Below are positions 31,492 to 41,345 of a stretch of DNA of 64,000 bases, in pieces. This DNA is from Bacteroidota bacterium. Its GTDB lineage: Bacteria > Bacteroidota > Bacteroidia > Chitinophagales > Saprospiraceae. Each line of letters opens with the position of its first letter. Position 1 is the stretch's first letter. The stretch covers positions 186,001-250,000 of the forward strand of contig WGNL01000013.1 of assembly GCA_016124585.1 (NCBI GenBank). Direction: 5' to 3'. A program made the position numbers and the translations under genes. The notes under the pieces are model-generated. The model did not search any database. It saw nothing but the letters and a program-made list of their open reading frames with translations, and was not told the origin of the DNA.

Positions 31492-34197
31492 ATGAAACAA
31501 CTATCCTTAAAAACACCCCTATTTGATTTTTTCAAAATGAAAAAACATTTATGTTATCCTTTAATGACAATTTTGTTTTTTCTGAATTGTATTAATAATA
31601 CTGAGTTAAAAGCACAAGGGCCTTCTTCTTATTTTAGTATTATCTCCCCAACAGTAGAGTGTATAAACGTTAGTAGGACTTGGACAATTTCAGTGGGTAT
31701 CCCCACAGGTGCCACAGGTGAAATAGGTTGTTTTACAGTTCAAATACCTACAGGATTTACTTCACTTGGCACTCCCGTTATTACCCAACAACCTAACCCT
31801 AATTTGAAATGGGTCATTTCAAGAAGTGGAAATACCATAACTTCAATGTGTACAAATAATGGAGTTGGCAATAGAATAGGAAATGGAGAAACACTTATTT
31901 TCACAATTACGGCTACCACCCCCGCCGTTGAAAGTTTACCGCTCCAATGGACAACTATGGCTGGTGACCCCATAAATTGTAGCGCAAATAACTACTCGCC
32001 TACCTCCCAACCCACAGTTACGATAGGAAGTGTAGCTGGCACTACTTCTACTACAACCCCTAGCCTTTGCCTCACCAATGCAGCATCACTGTCAGTTTCA
32101 GGTTATGTTGGCACCATACAATGGCAACGTAAAGGCCCTTCCGATCCTAGTTTTTCAGATATTTTGGGAGCTAATGGAGCTACATTGTCCAATATACCAA
32201 CTACAGTAGGAACTTGGCAATATCAAGTTGTAGTCACCAATGGATCATGTGGTTCAAAGACATCAACCCCACCAACCTCAGTTACAGTAAATGCTAGTGT
32301 AGGTGGTACGATGAGCAATGGTGATTTTTCGTTTTGTCAAGGCGGGAATATCGGAACGCTTTCACTACAAAATGGCTCCTATTCAGGAACCTCATTCCAA
32401 TGGCAGTTAAATGCTTTAGGAGCTGGTTTTCAGAATATCACAGGAGCTACTGGCACAAGCTACACGAACAGCAGTCCAGTAGCAACCCCTGGAACATATA
32501 TTTACAGAGTTGTAGTAACAAATGGTGTTTGTGCATCTTCTACTTCTAGCACCGTAACTGTAACCGTAAACGCCAATAGTGTTGGTGGCTCTGTAAGTGG
32601 AACATCAACTATTTGTGAAGGCACAAATACAGGTGACATGACCTTGTCTGGCCAAACAGGAGCCGTCCTGACTTGGCAACAAAAGATTGGCGCCGGCACT
32701 TTCACTGATATTCCCATGAGTGCAGGGTATATGACCTGGAGTGACCTTTTAACAATTCCTGGCACATATTACTACAGGGCGGTCGTTCAAAATGGATCAT
32801 GCCCTTCTGTAAATTCAGTTGAAAATACGATTACAGTATCACCAGCCAGTGTTGGCGGTAGCCTCGGTGGAGGCAGCTCTCCCATATGTTTTGGTTCAAG
32901 CACTGGTGCCTTGAGCCTCAGTGGAGAAACTGGAACTGTGACCACTTGGCAAAAGCGACTTTCCCCGGCTGGCACTTTTACTGATATACCAGGCACAAGT
33001 GGCCAAACAATGTGGGCAGGAGAAACACCGTCCTCGGCAGGAACATGGGAATATAGAGTTGTTGTAACCAGTGGTGCCTGCGCTTCTTCTACTTCCTCAG
33101 TTGTATCGATTGTTGTTGATGCACAAAGTGTTGGAGGCACAATCACTGGAGGGAAAAGTCCGACCTGCACTGGTGACAATATTGGAACATTAATCTTGAG
33201 TGGCTATACAGGTAGCCTACAATGGCAAAAAGATGAAAATGGAATGGGCTACATGGATATTTCAGGCGCAACTAATCCGAGTTATTCCGAAACCATCAAT
33301 ACAGTTGGCACATACAATTATCGAGTTGTCGTTACAAATGGAGCCTGTGCCTCTTCTACTTCGAATGTCGCAACTATCGTGGTGGAACAATCAAGCATCG
33401 GTGGGGTAGTCACTGGAGGAATCGACATCATCAATCTGGGAGAAAGTACTGGGCTTATGACGCTAAGCGGTTATACGGGTATTGTTCTCAATTGGCAGAA
33501 AAGAGTAAACTTTGGCAGCTATACCGACTTTGCAAATACAACAGATACCTACCAGGAAACTCCAATTTCAACCGGGCTCTGGGATTACAGGGCTGTGATA
33601 AAAAATGGCTCATGCCCGATTGCTTATTCTGTAGAGCGGCAAATTGATGTGCAAACTCCTCTGCCCGTTGAACTAACAAGATTTACTGCAACAAAAAAAG
33701 GCACAGGCATCGAATTGAAATGGGTTACTGCCTCCGAATTTAACAATAACAAATTCATCATTGAACGTAGTGCGGATGCACTTGCATTCAAAGCAATTGG
33801 TGAAGTAAATGGTAATGGTACTACCCAACTAGAGCATGAATATCGTTTCATGGATAATAATCCAGTTCTTGGTCTCAATTACTACCGATTACAACAACTA
33901 GACTACAACGGCAATTTTGAGTACGGTCCAGTCAAAGTTGTCATGTGCGACAATTCGTCGGAAATATTAATTTATCCAACAATTACAGATGGAGAGTTGC
34001 ACATCGTGATTCCTGAAGGCAGTTCAAATGAAACAAAACTATCCATTTACAACTTGAGTGGGAGGTTGGTTTTTAGTCAAGCAATTGATATTGCAGCCAA
34101 TGCTATTATCAATTTGCCACCCTTGGCACAAGGGCAATACATTGTTTCTGTAGCAAATGGGAAACTGCTTAAACGGACCCGTATTTACAAAGATTAA
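31492..34197 (+). CDS. T9SS-secreted protein with six Ig-like repeats
   Basis: This 901-residue protein has an N-terminal signal region; either ATG 31492 or the ATG at 31537 (MKKHLCYPLMTILFFLNCINN) may be used. After a first beta domain, about six units of roughly 80 residues repeat a pattern of SVGG, Cys, LSG, TW/LQWQK, YRVVVTNGxCxSSTS. From about residue 725 a PVELTRFTATKKGTGIELKW module and a terminal sorting domain (ILIYPTITDGELHIVIP ... KRTRIYKD) follow. It is probably a cell-surface or secreted adhesin. The C-terminal part is paralogous to that of the next gene. Confidence 0.85.
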   Translation: MKQLSLKTPLFDFFKMKKHLCYPLMTILFFLNCINNTELKAQGPSSYFSIISPTVECINVSRTWTISVGIPTGATGEIGCFTVQIPTGFTSLGTPVITQQPNPNLKWVISRSGNTITSMCTNNGVGNRIGNGETLIFTITATTPAVESLPLQWTTMAGDPINCSANNYSPTSQPTVTIGSVAGTTSTTTPSLCLTNAASLSVSGYVGTIQWQRKGPSDPSFSDILGANGATLSNIPTTVGTWQYQVVVTNGSCGSKTSTPPTSVTVNASVGGTMSNGDFSFCQGGNIGTLSLQNGSYSGTSFQWQLNALGAGFQNITGATGTSYTNSSPVATPGTYIYRVVVTNGVCASSTSSTVTVTVNANSVGGSVSGTSTICEGTNTGDMTLSGQTGAVLTWQQKIGAGTFTDIPMSAGYMTWSDLLTIPGTYYYRAVVQNGSCPSVNSVENTITVSPASVGGSLGGGSSPICFGSSTGALSLSGETGTVTTWQKRLSPAGTFTDIPGTSGQTMWAGETPSSAGTWEYRVVVTSGACASSTSSVVSIVVDAQSVGGTITGGKSPTCTGDNIGTLILSGYTGSLQWQKDENGMGYMDISGATNPSYSETINTVGTYNYRVVVTNGACASSTSNVATIVVEQSSIGGVVTGGIDIINLGESTGLMTLSGYTGIVLNWQKRVNFGSYTDFANTTDTYQETPISTGLWDYRAVIKNGSCPIAYSVERQIDVQTPLPVELTRFTATKKGTGIELKWVTASEFNNNKFIIERSADALAFKAIGEVNGNGTTQLEHEYRFMDNNPVLGLNYYRLQQLDYNGNFEYGPVKVVMCDNSSEILIYPTITDGELHIVIPEGSSNETKLSIYNLSGRLVFSQAIDIAANAIINLPPLAQGQYIVSVANGKLLKRTRIYKD

Positions 34198-34328
34198 GGA
34201 TGAGCGAGGATAATTCAGCTTTTACAAGTCGCAAATAGAAAATTCCCAACAAATTCTTTACTTTTCAAACTCTCAAAAAGTAAGGTCGCAAAGTTAGCAT
34301 TGAATTTTATCTTTAATATAATTTAACC

Positions 34329-34361
34329 TTTGGTTCAAATTCAAAAAAAAGATTACCTTTG
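34329..34361 (+). promoter_or_regulatory. Promoter TTTG-N21-TACCTTTG
   Basis: TTTG at 34329-34332 and TACCTTTG at 34354-34361 are 21 bases apart, a close fit to the Bacteroidota consensus. The glycine-rich protein gene starts 150 bases downstream. This promoter is the only clear feature in the 314-base gap 34198-34511. Confidence 0.65.
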
Positions 34362-34511
34362 CGTGTCATTTGTTAAGGTTTCCTCACCTGAAAAAGTTAT
34401 TCCTAACAGCTACTAATTGAGATAAAACTTATCGCCATTTTAGAATGGCTCCGAAATCAAGGTTGTCCTTACCAAAAGGCAGCTACTTTTTAACACTATA
34501 ATTAACTTAAG

Positions 34512-35705
34512 ATGAAAAAAAGATTACTTCTTTCCTTTCCTTTAATATTCGTTGGGCTGCTCTGCTATGCTCAACCTACTAGTCAAACTTTCAACTCAAG
34601 TGGAACCTGGACAGTTCCTGCTGGTTACTCTGCTACAATTACCGTCGATGTCTGGGGTGGCGGTGGCGGTGGAGGAACTGGTACTGGTAGAGCTGGCGGC
34701 GGCGGCGGCGGCGCCTATGCAAGCTCAACTTTTGTAGTTGGCCCTGGAAATTATACTATTACAGTTGGAACAGGTGGTTCTCAAGGTTTACAAGGTGGCA
34801 CTTCAAGCTTCTCCTCAACTGTAATCGCAGTAGGAGGTAGCTCAGGTAGTGGAGATGGACCATTCGCAGGAGGAGCAGCTGCAAGCTCAACTGGTACAAT
34901 CAGATTTTCCGGAGGTGCAGGTGGTACTGCAGCTTCAAACGTTGGCGGCGGCGGCGGCGGAAGTGCATTTATTGGTTCAAATGGTAACCCAGGGGTAGGC
35001 CAAGCAGCAGGTACTGGTACTGGTACTGGAGGAACTGGCGGTGCTAACGGTGGTTCTGGCACCTTAGGAAGTACCCCAGGCGGCGGCGGCGGCGGTAAGG
35101 GTAACGGCTCGGGTCCCGTTTCTGGTGCAGGTGGAAGTGGGCGAGTAATTATATCTGTCATCGGCTCACTTCCAGTTGAGTTAACTTCTTTTGTAATCAA
35201 ACCAGTAAAACAATCTATTGAACTCAACTGGAATACAGCCTCTGAGATTAATAACGAAAAATTCCTTATTGAGCGCAGCACCGATGGAAAGACATTTAAG
35301 GTCATTGGTGAAAAAGCTGGCAATGGAAATACAAATGAGCCACAATCTTATCAATTCATGGATCAGCGTCCAGAGGCTGGCATTAACTACTACCGCCTGA
35401 AACAAATAGATTTTAATGGCGGCTTCGAATACAGTCAAGTTGCTTCAGCATTGATGCGTAATGTTGGAGAAATCTTGGTTTACCCAACTGTAACAAAAGG
35501 TGAACTAAAAATTGTACTTCCTGAAGACGCACTCACTTCAACTTTAGTGAACATTTATAACCTACAAGGCGTGCTTGTTTCAAAACAGGTGCAGGAAGGT
35601 AGTGGAACTTTGAATGTCACATTGCCACAATTGGTAGAAGGCCAATACATTGTTGAAGTTATCAATGGCAATATTTCAAAACGTACCCAGATCTTCAAGC
35701 AATAA
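34512..35705 (+). CDS. Glycine-rich T9SS-secreted protein
   Basis: The 397-residue protein has a signal peptide (MKKRLLLSFPLIFVGLLCYAQ). A TFNSSGTWTVPAGYSATITVDVWGGGGGG start is typical of the bacterial glycine-rich domain, with several further Gly runs to about residue 210. The rest is a PVELTSFVIKPVKQSIELNW module and a sorting domain ending KRTQIFKQ. Three stretches of repeated GGC codons encode the Gly runs and are candidates for slippage. It follows the Ig-repeat gene, has its own promoter and is closed by a terminator. The role is probably surface or matrix. Confidence 0.85.
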   Translation: MKKRLLLSFPLIFVGLLCYAQPTSQTFNSSGTWTVPAGYSATITVDVWGGGGGGGTGTGRAGGGGGGAYASSTFVVGPGNYTITVGTGGSQGLQGGTSSFSSTVIAVGGSSGSGDGPFAGGAAASSTGTIRFSGGAGGTAASNVGGGGGGSAFIGSNGNPGVGQAAGTGTGTGGTGGANGGSGTLGSTPGGGGGGKGNGSGPVSGAGGSGRVIISVIGSLPVELTSFVIKPVKQSIELNWNTASEINNEKFLIERSTDGKTFKVIGEKAGNGNTNEPQSYQFMDQRPEAGINYYRLKQIDFNGGFEYSQVASALMRNVGEILVYPTVTKGELKIVLPEDALTSTLVNIYNLQGVLVSKQVQEGSGTLNVTLPQLVEGQYIVEVINGNISKRTQIFKQ

Positions 35706-35729
35706 TTCTTGCTAAAGCCATAAACACAG

Positions 35730-35765
35730 CGGCCTGTGGACACCAACTCCACAGGCCGTTTTTAT
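35730..35765 (+). terminator. Intrinsic terminator after the glycine-rich gene
   Basis: CGGCCTGTGGA (35730-35740) and TCCACAGGCCG (35748-35758) form an 11-bp perfect stem with a 7-base loop, followed by TTTTTAT. Confidence 0.9.
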
Positions 35766-35858
35766 GTCTAGGGAAAAGAAAACACAATTGTAATAGGCAA
35801 ACATTTAAAATCCGTCTGGCCTAATCATAGGAATTCCTAAGCGAACCCCATTATAAAT

Positions 35859-38800
35859 TTAGTTTGTTATGGTTAATCGCTTTGTCATCGGTAGGCCATC
35901 TTGTTTGTAAACAGTTACGAAAATAAACTGGCTACCTATTGTTACCTCATCCAAATTCAATTGAAAAAAGGATTGGTTTTTAGTTTCAAAACGCCCAAGC
36001 TCCACTCCTTGCATGTTAGTCAGTTTAATCACTGCAGCATCAGGAGTATCATCAAAAGTCAAGAGTACCAAATTATTGGCGGGGTTTGGATACATCGTAA
36101 ATCCGCCTGGATAAACTTGGCTTAAAGCAATGGGCAAAGAAGGCAAGCCCATTCCATTCGACAAGCATGAAGTTACTTCAGAAATATTTACACTCATAGT
36201 GGCTGAACTGGGTGTTCCGTCCCCATCAGTAAGGCTGATAGTCAGCGATTTTACAATTTCTGAAATACTGACTGCAATAGTGGAAAATTGTGTGGAGCTG
36301 TAAACTCCTTGAGTCACAATTGCACCAAATCCATTGACATATTTGACAGTCACCTGCTCTTCGTATTTTTTATTGGGTCCACCAGCATTACTAGAGTTAA
36401 GCCCACTGATTGTGAAACTAACATTAGAATTTAATGGAGGGAAATCAATTTCGATTTGTGAGGCACCTGCTCCGGTATGCGTTAGTGTGTTTTGACTGAA
36501 ATTCGAAATAATCTGGTTGGAGCAATTTACAGCATCGCAGGCCTCTCCAACACCATCTTCATCAGTATCCAATTGGTCAGCATTTGGAGTAGTAGGACAA
36601 TTATCTTTACTATCACAAATGCCATCTCCGTCAGAATCAAGATAGGTGCCTAAGCAAGCTCCACAGCTCCAAATATCATTGACTGTGCAGTCATCATTGT
36701 CATTACATGGGCTGCCAATCAGATTATTATCGAAATTTGGGCACTGGTCTATCTCGTCACAAACTCCATCGCCATCTGAATCTATACAACCTTGACAGTA
36801 TGAAATATTTCCTAAATTAATTGAAACGTTTCCACTGAAGTCTCCATCATAACCATCTTCTAATGAAATAGTAACTGATTTGACGATACCATTAATCATG
36901 ATATTGACCACACTGAAATCAGTACCATAATAGCTTCCGTAAAAATGTGAAACATCATTTTCGTCAAGGTATTCCACTGTTACTTTATCAATATATCTAC
37001 TGCTAGGATTGCCGCTGGTTTTGGCGCTTAGACCAGAAATAACGAAGGATAAATCTTTGTCACCTTGTAAAAAGGCAACTGTACTCGCACTAAAACCTAC
37101 ACCAACATGGGTTAAAATATTGTTCGAGAAAGGTTTGACCCCTGTTGAGCAATCACAGTAATTGGGAATTCCATCATTATCTGCGTCTTCGAGGTCATTT
37201 CCACCTGGGCAGATATCATTGGCATCACAAACACTATCATTATCACTATCTGCAAATGTGCCGAAACAGTTACAATTCATATCCAGTACATCATTGATTG
37301 TACAGTCGTCGCCATCAGAGCATGGTGAGCCTGGGTGAATAGCTTCATTGGAATCATTGCAATCTCCACTGTTGCTAACATAACCTACAGGTGGCATGCA
37401 ATCCAATACATAAGTATCCGGATTTCCGAATCCATCACCGTCTTTATCTAAATAATAGGTATTCTGGCTGGAACAGGAGAAGCTACAAGTGCTGGCATCA
37501 TTAGCTGGATTGGTATACATCAGACCATTTACAGCAGTAGTTTTTGCAAAAAAATAATTTTGACTACCACTCACATCCATACCTGGTAGTGCGACGGTTG
37601 TTGTTGCATTGCTTTCAAGCGAACCTATCCAATCAAAATATAAAAGTTCATTGGAATTTATTCGATAAGCAATGGTCGCCTTTGTTAATACTTGAGTACC
37701 AAAATTTTTCAGCTCTACAGTTGGACTAATGAAAGTTTCGCAAATATTGGATTGCGGGGAAATTATTGAGGCTATTCCACCATCTATTAATGTACCACTT
37801 GAGCATGAAGTAAGACATGGTGCATCAGCCACTCTTTGTCGAATGAGGTCACCTGGTTGTTGTCCAAAACCGTTACTGAAGGCAACTCCTACCCCACTAA
37901 CTAAGTGGCAATAACTCATAATTGTGCCTCCATTGGTAGGTAATGGCCCAGCGCACCCTTCATTTGCACCTGCTGCTGGCCCACATCCATCCAATGCAGT
38001 ATTGTTTCCATTCCATGCGCAGGCATGTGTATGCGGAGAACCAAGACTATGTCCCAATTCATGTGTAATAACATGAACAGTCCAACTGTAAGTAGGAACA
38101 TCATTATACGACAATGAGATTGGACTGTAACTTGTTCCTACAATACTGTTACACAACACGTCCACATATGCGACTCCTCCCCCGCCTTTGGTTCCGACTA
38201 GTTGAGCAAGGTCACCAGGGTAGTTGCCATTTAGATTCATCCTAAACTGGGAGAGGTATTGCCCTGAACTTGGGCCAATGTATGGGTCAGTTATATCCCA
38301 AGCCTTTATTTGCTTTACATTTAGGTCAATCCCTTCATTGGCATAAAGCAGCGATACTTGGCTGAATACGCCCATTAGATAATCAAGTGAAGGTGTAACC
38401 CCCCCTTTTGCAATGACAAGGTCGTTATCAATTTCAAGATAAACCCTTACGCACTTGTCGCCGCTTTTCTCACCTCCTACGAATGGAGATTTTATCCTTG
38501 GTTGCTCTATTTCTTCAGTTTCACAACCAATAGAAGGCTGAGTTCTCAAATCGCCTTCCCGATAAAAAATATGCTCACCTGTTGAGCTTTTGTCCAGTTT
38601 ACCTATAATGAAATTATCACCACCATAGCTTACAAATCCCATCACCTCATCATTAGTAATAGAAATTGCAACTAGTGAATTAATGTCACCTTTTTTAATA
38701 CCCCAATAATAAGACCCTTGTTCATAAGGATAAACATCGCCATTGCTTGAGGCCGTCGTGACTATGAAATCAGGTGTTGAAATATCAGCCTTAAATAATT

Positions 38801-39113
38801 GCAGCTCTAAAGATACAGCTCCATTAATGGGGATTTCCATTGCTAAAAATTCAGGTCTTTCAGCAAGTAATTGTTTAATTACATCAGGTTGAAGAGAAAG
38901 GAGAGTTGCATTATTGACTCCATTTTGAACTGAAGCCAAATTCTTTAAATCCGCAATTTGCTTTGTGAATAGCTGGTAAGTAGTATTTAACTGCGGAGAA
39001 TCTAGGTTGTTCGAAATTCTTGCAGCTATGGAATTGTGATTTGTTTGTGCAAATAAATTAAAAGAAAAAATACAAAACACCACTAAACTGTGTAGTTTAA
39101 TAAACATTTTCAT
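35859..39113 (-). CDS. Large T9SS-secreted metzincin metalloprotease
   Basis: The 1084-residue protein has a signal peptide ending near FNLFAQ. A zinc-protease domain (about residues 215-440) contains HELGHSLGSPHTH with H351, E352, H355 and H361, the HExxHxxGxxH motif of reprolysin-like metzincins. It then carries several thrombospondin type 3-like calcium repeats (DADNDGIPNYCDCS, DSDGDGVCDEIDQC, DTDEDGVGEACD) alternating with beta domains. The end is a sorting domain (YPGGFTMYPNPANNLVLLTF ... MTKRLTITN). It is probably an exported, surface-attached or released protease. Confidence 0.9.
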   Translation of the reverse strand: MKMFIKLHSLVVFCIFSFNLFAQTNHNSIAARISNNLDSPQLNTTYQLFTKQIADLKNLASVQNGVNNATLLSLQPDVIKQLLAERPEFLAMEIPINGAVSLELQLFKADISTPDFIVTTASSNGDVYPYEQGSYYWGIKKGDINSLVAISITNDEVMGFVSYGGDNFIIGKLDKSSTGEHIFYREGDLRTQPSIGCETEEIEQPRIKSPFVGGEKSGDKCVRVYLEIDNDLVIAKGGVTPSLDYLMGVFSQVSLLYANEGIDLNVKQIKAWDITDPYIGPSSGQYLSQFRMNLNGNYPGDLAQLVGTKGGGGVAYVDVLCNSIVGTSYSPISLSYNDVPTYSWTVHVITHELGHSLGSPHTHACAWNGNNTALDGCGPAAGANEGCAGPLPTNGGTIMSYCHLVSGVGVAFSNGFGQQPGDLIRQRVADAPCLTSCSSGTLIDGGIASIISPQSNICETFISPTVELKNFGTQVLTKATIAYRINSNELLYFDWIGSLESNATTTVALPGMDVSGSQNYFFAKTTAVNGLMYTNPANDASTCSFSCSSQNTYYLDKDGDGFGNPDTYVLDCMPPVGYVSNSGDCNDSNEAIHPGSPCSDGDDCTINDVLDMNCNCFGTFADSDNDSVCDANDICPGGNDLEDADNDGIPNYCDCSTGVKPFSNNILTHVGVGFSASTVAFLQGDKDLSFVISGLSAKTSGNPSSRYIDKVTVEYLDENDVSHFYGSYYGTDFSVVNIMINGIVKSVTISLEDGYDGDFSGNVSINLGNISYCQGCIDSDGDGVCDEIDQCPNFDNNLIGSPCNDNDDCTVNDIWSCGACLGTYLDSDGDGICDSKDNCPTTPNADQLDTDEDGVGEACDAVNCSNQIISNFSQNTLTHTGAGASQIEIDFPPLNSNVSFTISGLNSSNAGGPNKKYEEQVTVKYVNGFGAIVTQGVYSSTQFSTIAVSISEIVKSLTISLTDGDGTPSSATMSVNISEVTSCLSNGMGLPSLPIALSQVYPGGFTMYPNPANNLVLLTFDDTPDAAVIKLTNMQGVELGRFETKNQSFFQLNLDEVTIGSQFIFVTVYKQDGLPMTKRLTITN

Positions 39114-39340
39114 AGTAATTGTTTTAACAAGTGAGACAATTTAATAATAACTAACTGCGGAGGGAAGGGTGAAAAAACTGTAAAAAACTAGGGTGTTTCT
39201 AAACAACTTCACTTTATCAAAACAATCGACAAAATGAGAGGAACAAAAGGGAGGGTATAAAAAAGCTTTACTTAACTTAGTACAAAAGTCGTGCGCTGTA
39301 AAAGCGAAAAATTGACAATAATTAATTTTTTGTGACAGGT

Positions 39341-39370
39341 AAATTCAAGAAAATTCAAGCCAATTCAAGC
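39341..39370. repeat. Triple 10-bp tandem repeat (AAATTCAAGM)
   Basis: AAATTCAAGA, AAATTCAAGC and CAATTCAAGC follow each other without spacers. They lie in the 457-base divergent gap between the metalloprotease and helicase genes (39114-39570), which otherwise shows only a helicase -7 box. Confidence 0.6.
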
Positions 39371-39542
39371 GTTCATAAGCTGTTGCTAATAATATTTGTG
39401 AAAATACTATTTGATAAATATTGATTTATTTCGAAAGTTTTTGTTCTGGCGGAAATGTTCGCCGGCCAATTACTTAGTGGAAGTCAAACAAACTCAAATA
39501 AAGTGAAATTATCATTTTCAAGATTGCTACCTATCAAAAACC

Positions 39543-39550
39543 TAATTTTG
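39543..39550 (+). promoter_or_regulatory. -7 box (TAATTTTG) before the helicase gene
   Basis: TAATTTTG matches TAnnTTTG and lies 20 bases before the ATG at 39571. A TTG at 39524-39526 is 16 bases upstream. Confidence 0.45.
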
Positions 39551-39570
39551 CCAAAACCCATTTGATTTTC

Positions 39571-40866
39571 ATGTCTCTTATCAGCAAAGTACCTCTTGAA
39601 TTGAATGAAGGCTTCAAATACGCACTTGACGTATTGGAAAAATCTAGGCAGAGTCTGTTTTTAACTGGCAAGGCAGGTACAGGAAAATCAACCTTATTAC
39701 AGCTTTTTCGGAGCACTACACGCAAAAAAATAGTGGTGCTGGCCCCAACTGGAATTGCTGCATTGAATGTACAAGGCCAAACTATCCATTCATTCTTCGG
39801 ATTTCCTCCCCGCCTTATCCAAGCCAAAGACATCTCCAAGCATTTCAACAAAAAATGGTTTAAGCGGATAGATGTAATAATTATCGATGAAATCAGCATG
39901 GTACGTGCCGATTTACTGGACGCCATCGATCGCTCACTTCGACTTAATCGGGAAAATCATCAGCCTTTTGGGGGGGTACAGATGGTTTTCATTGGAGATT
40001 TGTTCCAGTTACCACCCGTAATCGCTAGTGAGGAAGAAAAAAGGTTGTTTGAAATGGCCTATGAAACACCCTATTTTTTCTCCGCAAACGTACTCAAGGG
40101 TTTTGATTTTGAAAAAATGGAGCTCCGCAAAGTTTATCGCCAAGAGCATCGGCATTTCCTGCGTCTTTTGGAGGCAGTCCGTCATAATACAGTGGATTGG
40201 GAAGACCTTGACGATATCAACCAGCAGTATAATCCAGGTTTTGAAGCTGAACAATCATTTATTACGCTTTCACCTCGAAACGTTAAGGTTGACAGAATCA
40301 ACCAAAGGGAATTGATGAACCTAGAGACACCAACTCAAACCTTCATGGCCAAAATTCATGGAACTTTTGACCCTAAGCAATATCCAACTGAAATTGAACT
40401 CCGCTTGAAAATTGGGGCACAAGTGATGTTCATCAAAAATGACCCCGATGGTAGTTTTGTTAATGGCACCATCGGCAAAGTGACAGACTTTGATGAAACA
40501 GGAATTAAGGTATTTTCAGCTGAAACTGGTGTGCCTAAAGTCATTACTGTTGTACCAGTTAAATGGGAAATCATCCGCTACAGACCCAGTAAAGATGACC
40601 CAGTTGAGGTTGAAGCAGAGGTTATTGGAACCTTTGAACAATACCCGCTAAAGCTAGCATGGGCAGTGACTATCCACAAGTCGCAAGGAAAAACTTTTGA
40701 CAAAGTAATAATTGACATGGATTCAGGAGCGTTTGAACATGGTCAAACTTATGTCGCACTCAGTCGTTGCCGAACTTTGGAAGGCATTGTCTTAAAACAA
40801 AAATTAAAACCTTCCGACATTCTTACTGACGAGCGAGTTGTAGAATATTACGAGCAACATTTTTAA
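39571..40866 (+). CDS. Pif1-like SF1B DNA helicase
   Basis: From ATG 39571 the 431-residue protein carries all the main SF1B motifs: Walker A GKAGTGKST, APTGIAALNVQGQTIHSFF, Walker B VIIIDEISM, GDLFQLPPV, LRKVYRQ, and the late VTIHKSQGKTFDKVIID and YVALSRCRTLEG. This order matches Pif1/RecD2-type 5'-3' helicases. It stands alone between a metalloprotease and a small membrane-protein gene, with its own promoter. A WYL or other C-terminal accessory domain is absent. Confidence 0.92.
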   Translation: MSLISKVPLELNEGFKYALDVLEKSRQSLFLTGKAGTGKSTLLQLFRSTTRKKIVVLAPTGIAALNVQGQTIHSFFGFPPRLIQAKDISKHFNKKWFKRIDVIIIDEISMVRADLLDAIDRSLRLNRENHQPFGGVQMVFIGDLFQLPPVIASEEEKRLFEMAYETPYFFSANVLKGFDFEKMELRKVYRQEHRHFLRLLEAVRHNTVDWEDLDDINQQYNPGFEAEQSFITLSPRNVKVDRINQRELMNLETPTQTFMAKIHGTFDPKQYPTEIELRLKIGAQVMFIKNDPDGSFVNGTIGKVTDFDETGIKVFSAETGVPKVITVVPVKWEIIRYRPSKDDPVEVEAEVIGTFEQYPLKLAWAVTIHKSQGKTFDKVIIDMDSGAFEHGQTYVALSRCRTLEGIVLKQKLKPSDILTDERVVEYYEQHF

Positions 40867-40922
40867 GCTTGAAATTTTTGATTTCAAATAGGTAGTTACG
40901 AATTCAACAAAATCAATCAACT

Positions 40923-41345
40923 ATGAAACTGTCATTTAGGATATCAATCATTGCGTTAACATTGCTCATTAGTCTACCCTATTACTGTACTGCTGCTATT
41001 GCAAAGCAAAATCAATCAAAGGCTCCAATTGCGCAATCAAGACAAATTACCCAGAGCAAAAGAATTAGGCACCATCATTTTAAGGAGAAAATTAGAGAAC
41101 ACCTTACCAAATTCAAGCTAAAAATGCAACATTGGAAAAAATCCTTCCAAATGCGTTTTCCAACTGGAAAACTCTTGGCCTGTTTGGTTTTCCTCGTGCT
41201 TTCAATTGTCTTTTTTGCAGTGGCCGGAGTGACCACACTGGGTGTATTATTCAACGCATTGGGTTCTGCCGCTGTAATTGCCGCACTAGTAATCTTTGTG
41301 CTTTGGTTATCAGAAAGGAAAAACACTCCCTTACCAACTGATTAA
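40923..41345 (+). CDS. Small membrane protein, unknown function
   Basis: The 140-residue product has an N-terminal signal-like helix (ISIIALTLLISLPYYCTAA), a very basic middle (SKRIRHHHFKEKIREHLTKFKLKMQHWKK) and two C-terminal membrane spans (LLACLVFLVLSIVFFAVAGV and a second). It resembles small Bacteroidota proteins with YqaE- or DUF-type double helices, but I do not recognise it firmly. The stop overlaps the stop of the convergent 41342-41590 gene. Confidence 0.6.
   Translation: MKLSFRISIIALTLLISLPYYCTAAIAKQNQSKAPIAQSRQITQSKRIRHHHFKEKIREHLTKFKLKMQHWKKSFQMRFPTGKLLACLVFLVLSIVFFAVAGVTTLGVLFNALGSAAVIAALVIFVLWLSERKNTPLPTD

Noticed and set aside
34781-35323. Minus-strand proline-rich frame opposite the glycine-rich gene
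   Set aside because: GGC/GGT glycine codons read in reverse give Pro. It contains no domain and no independent start signals.
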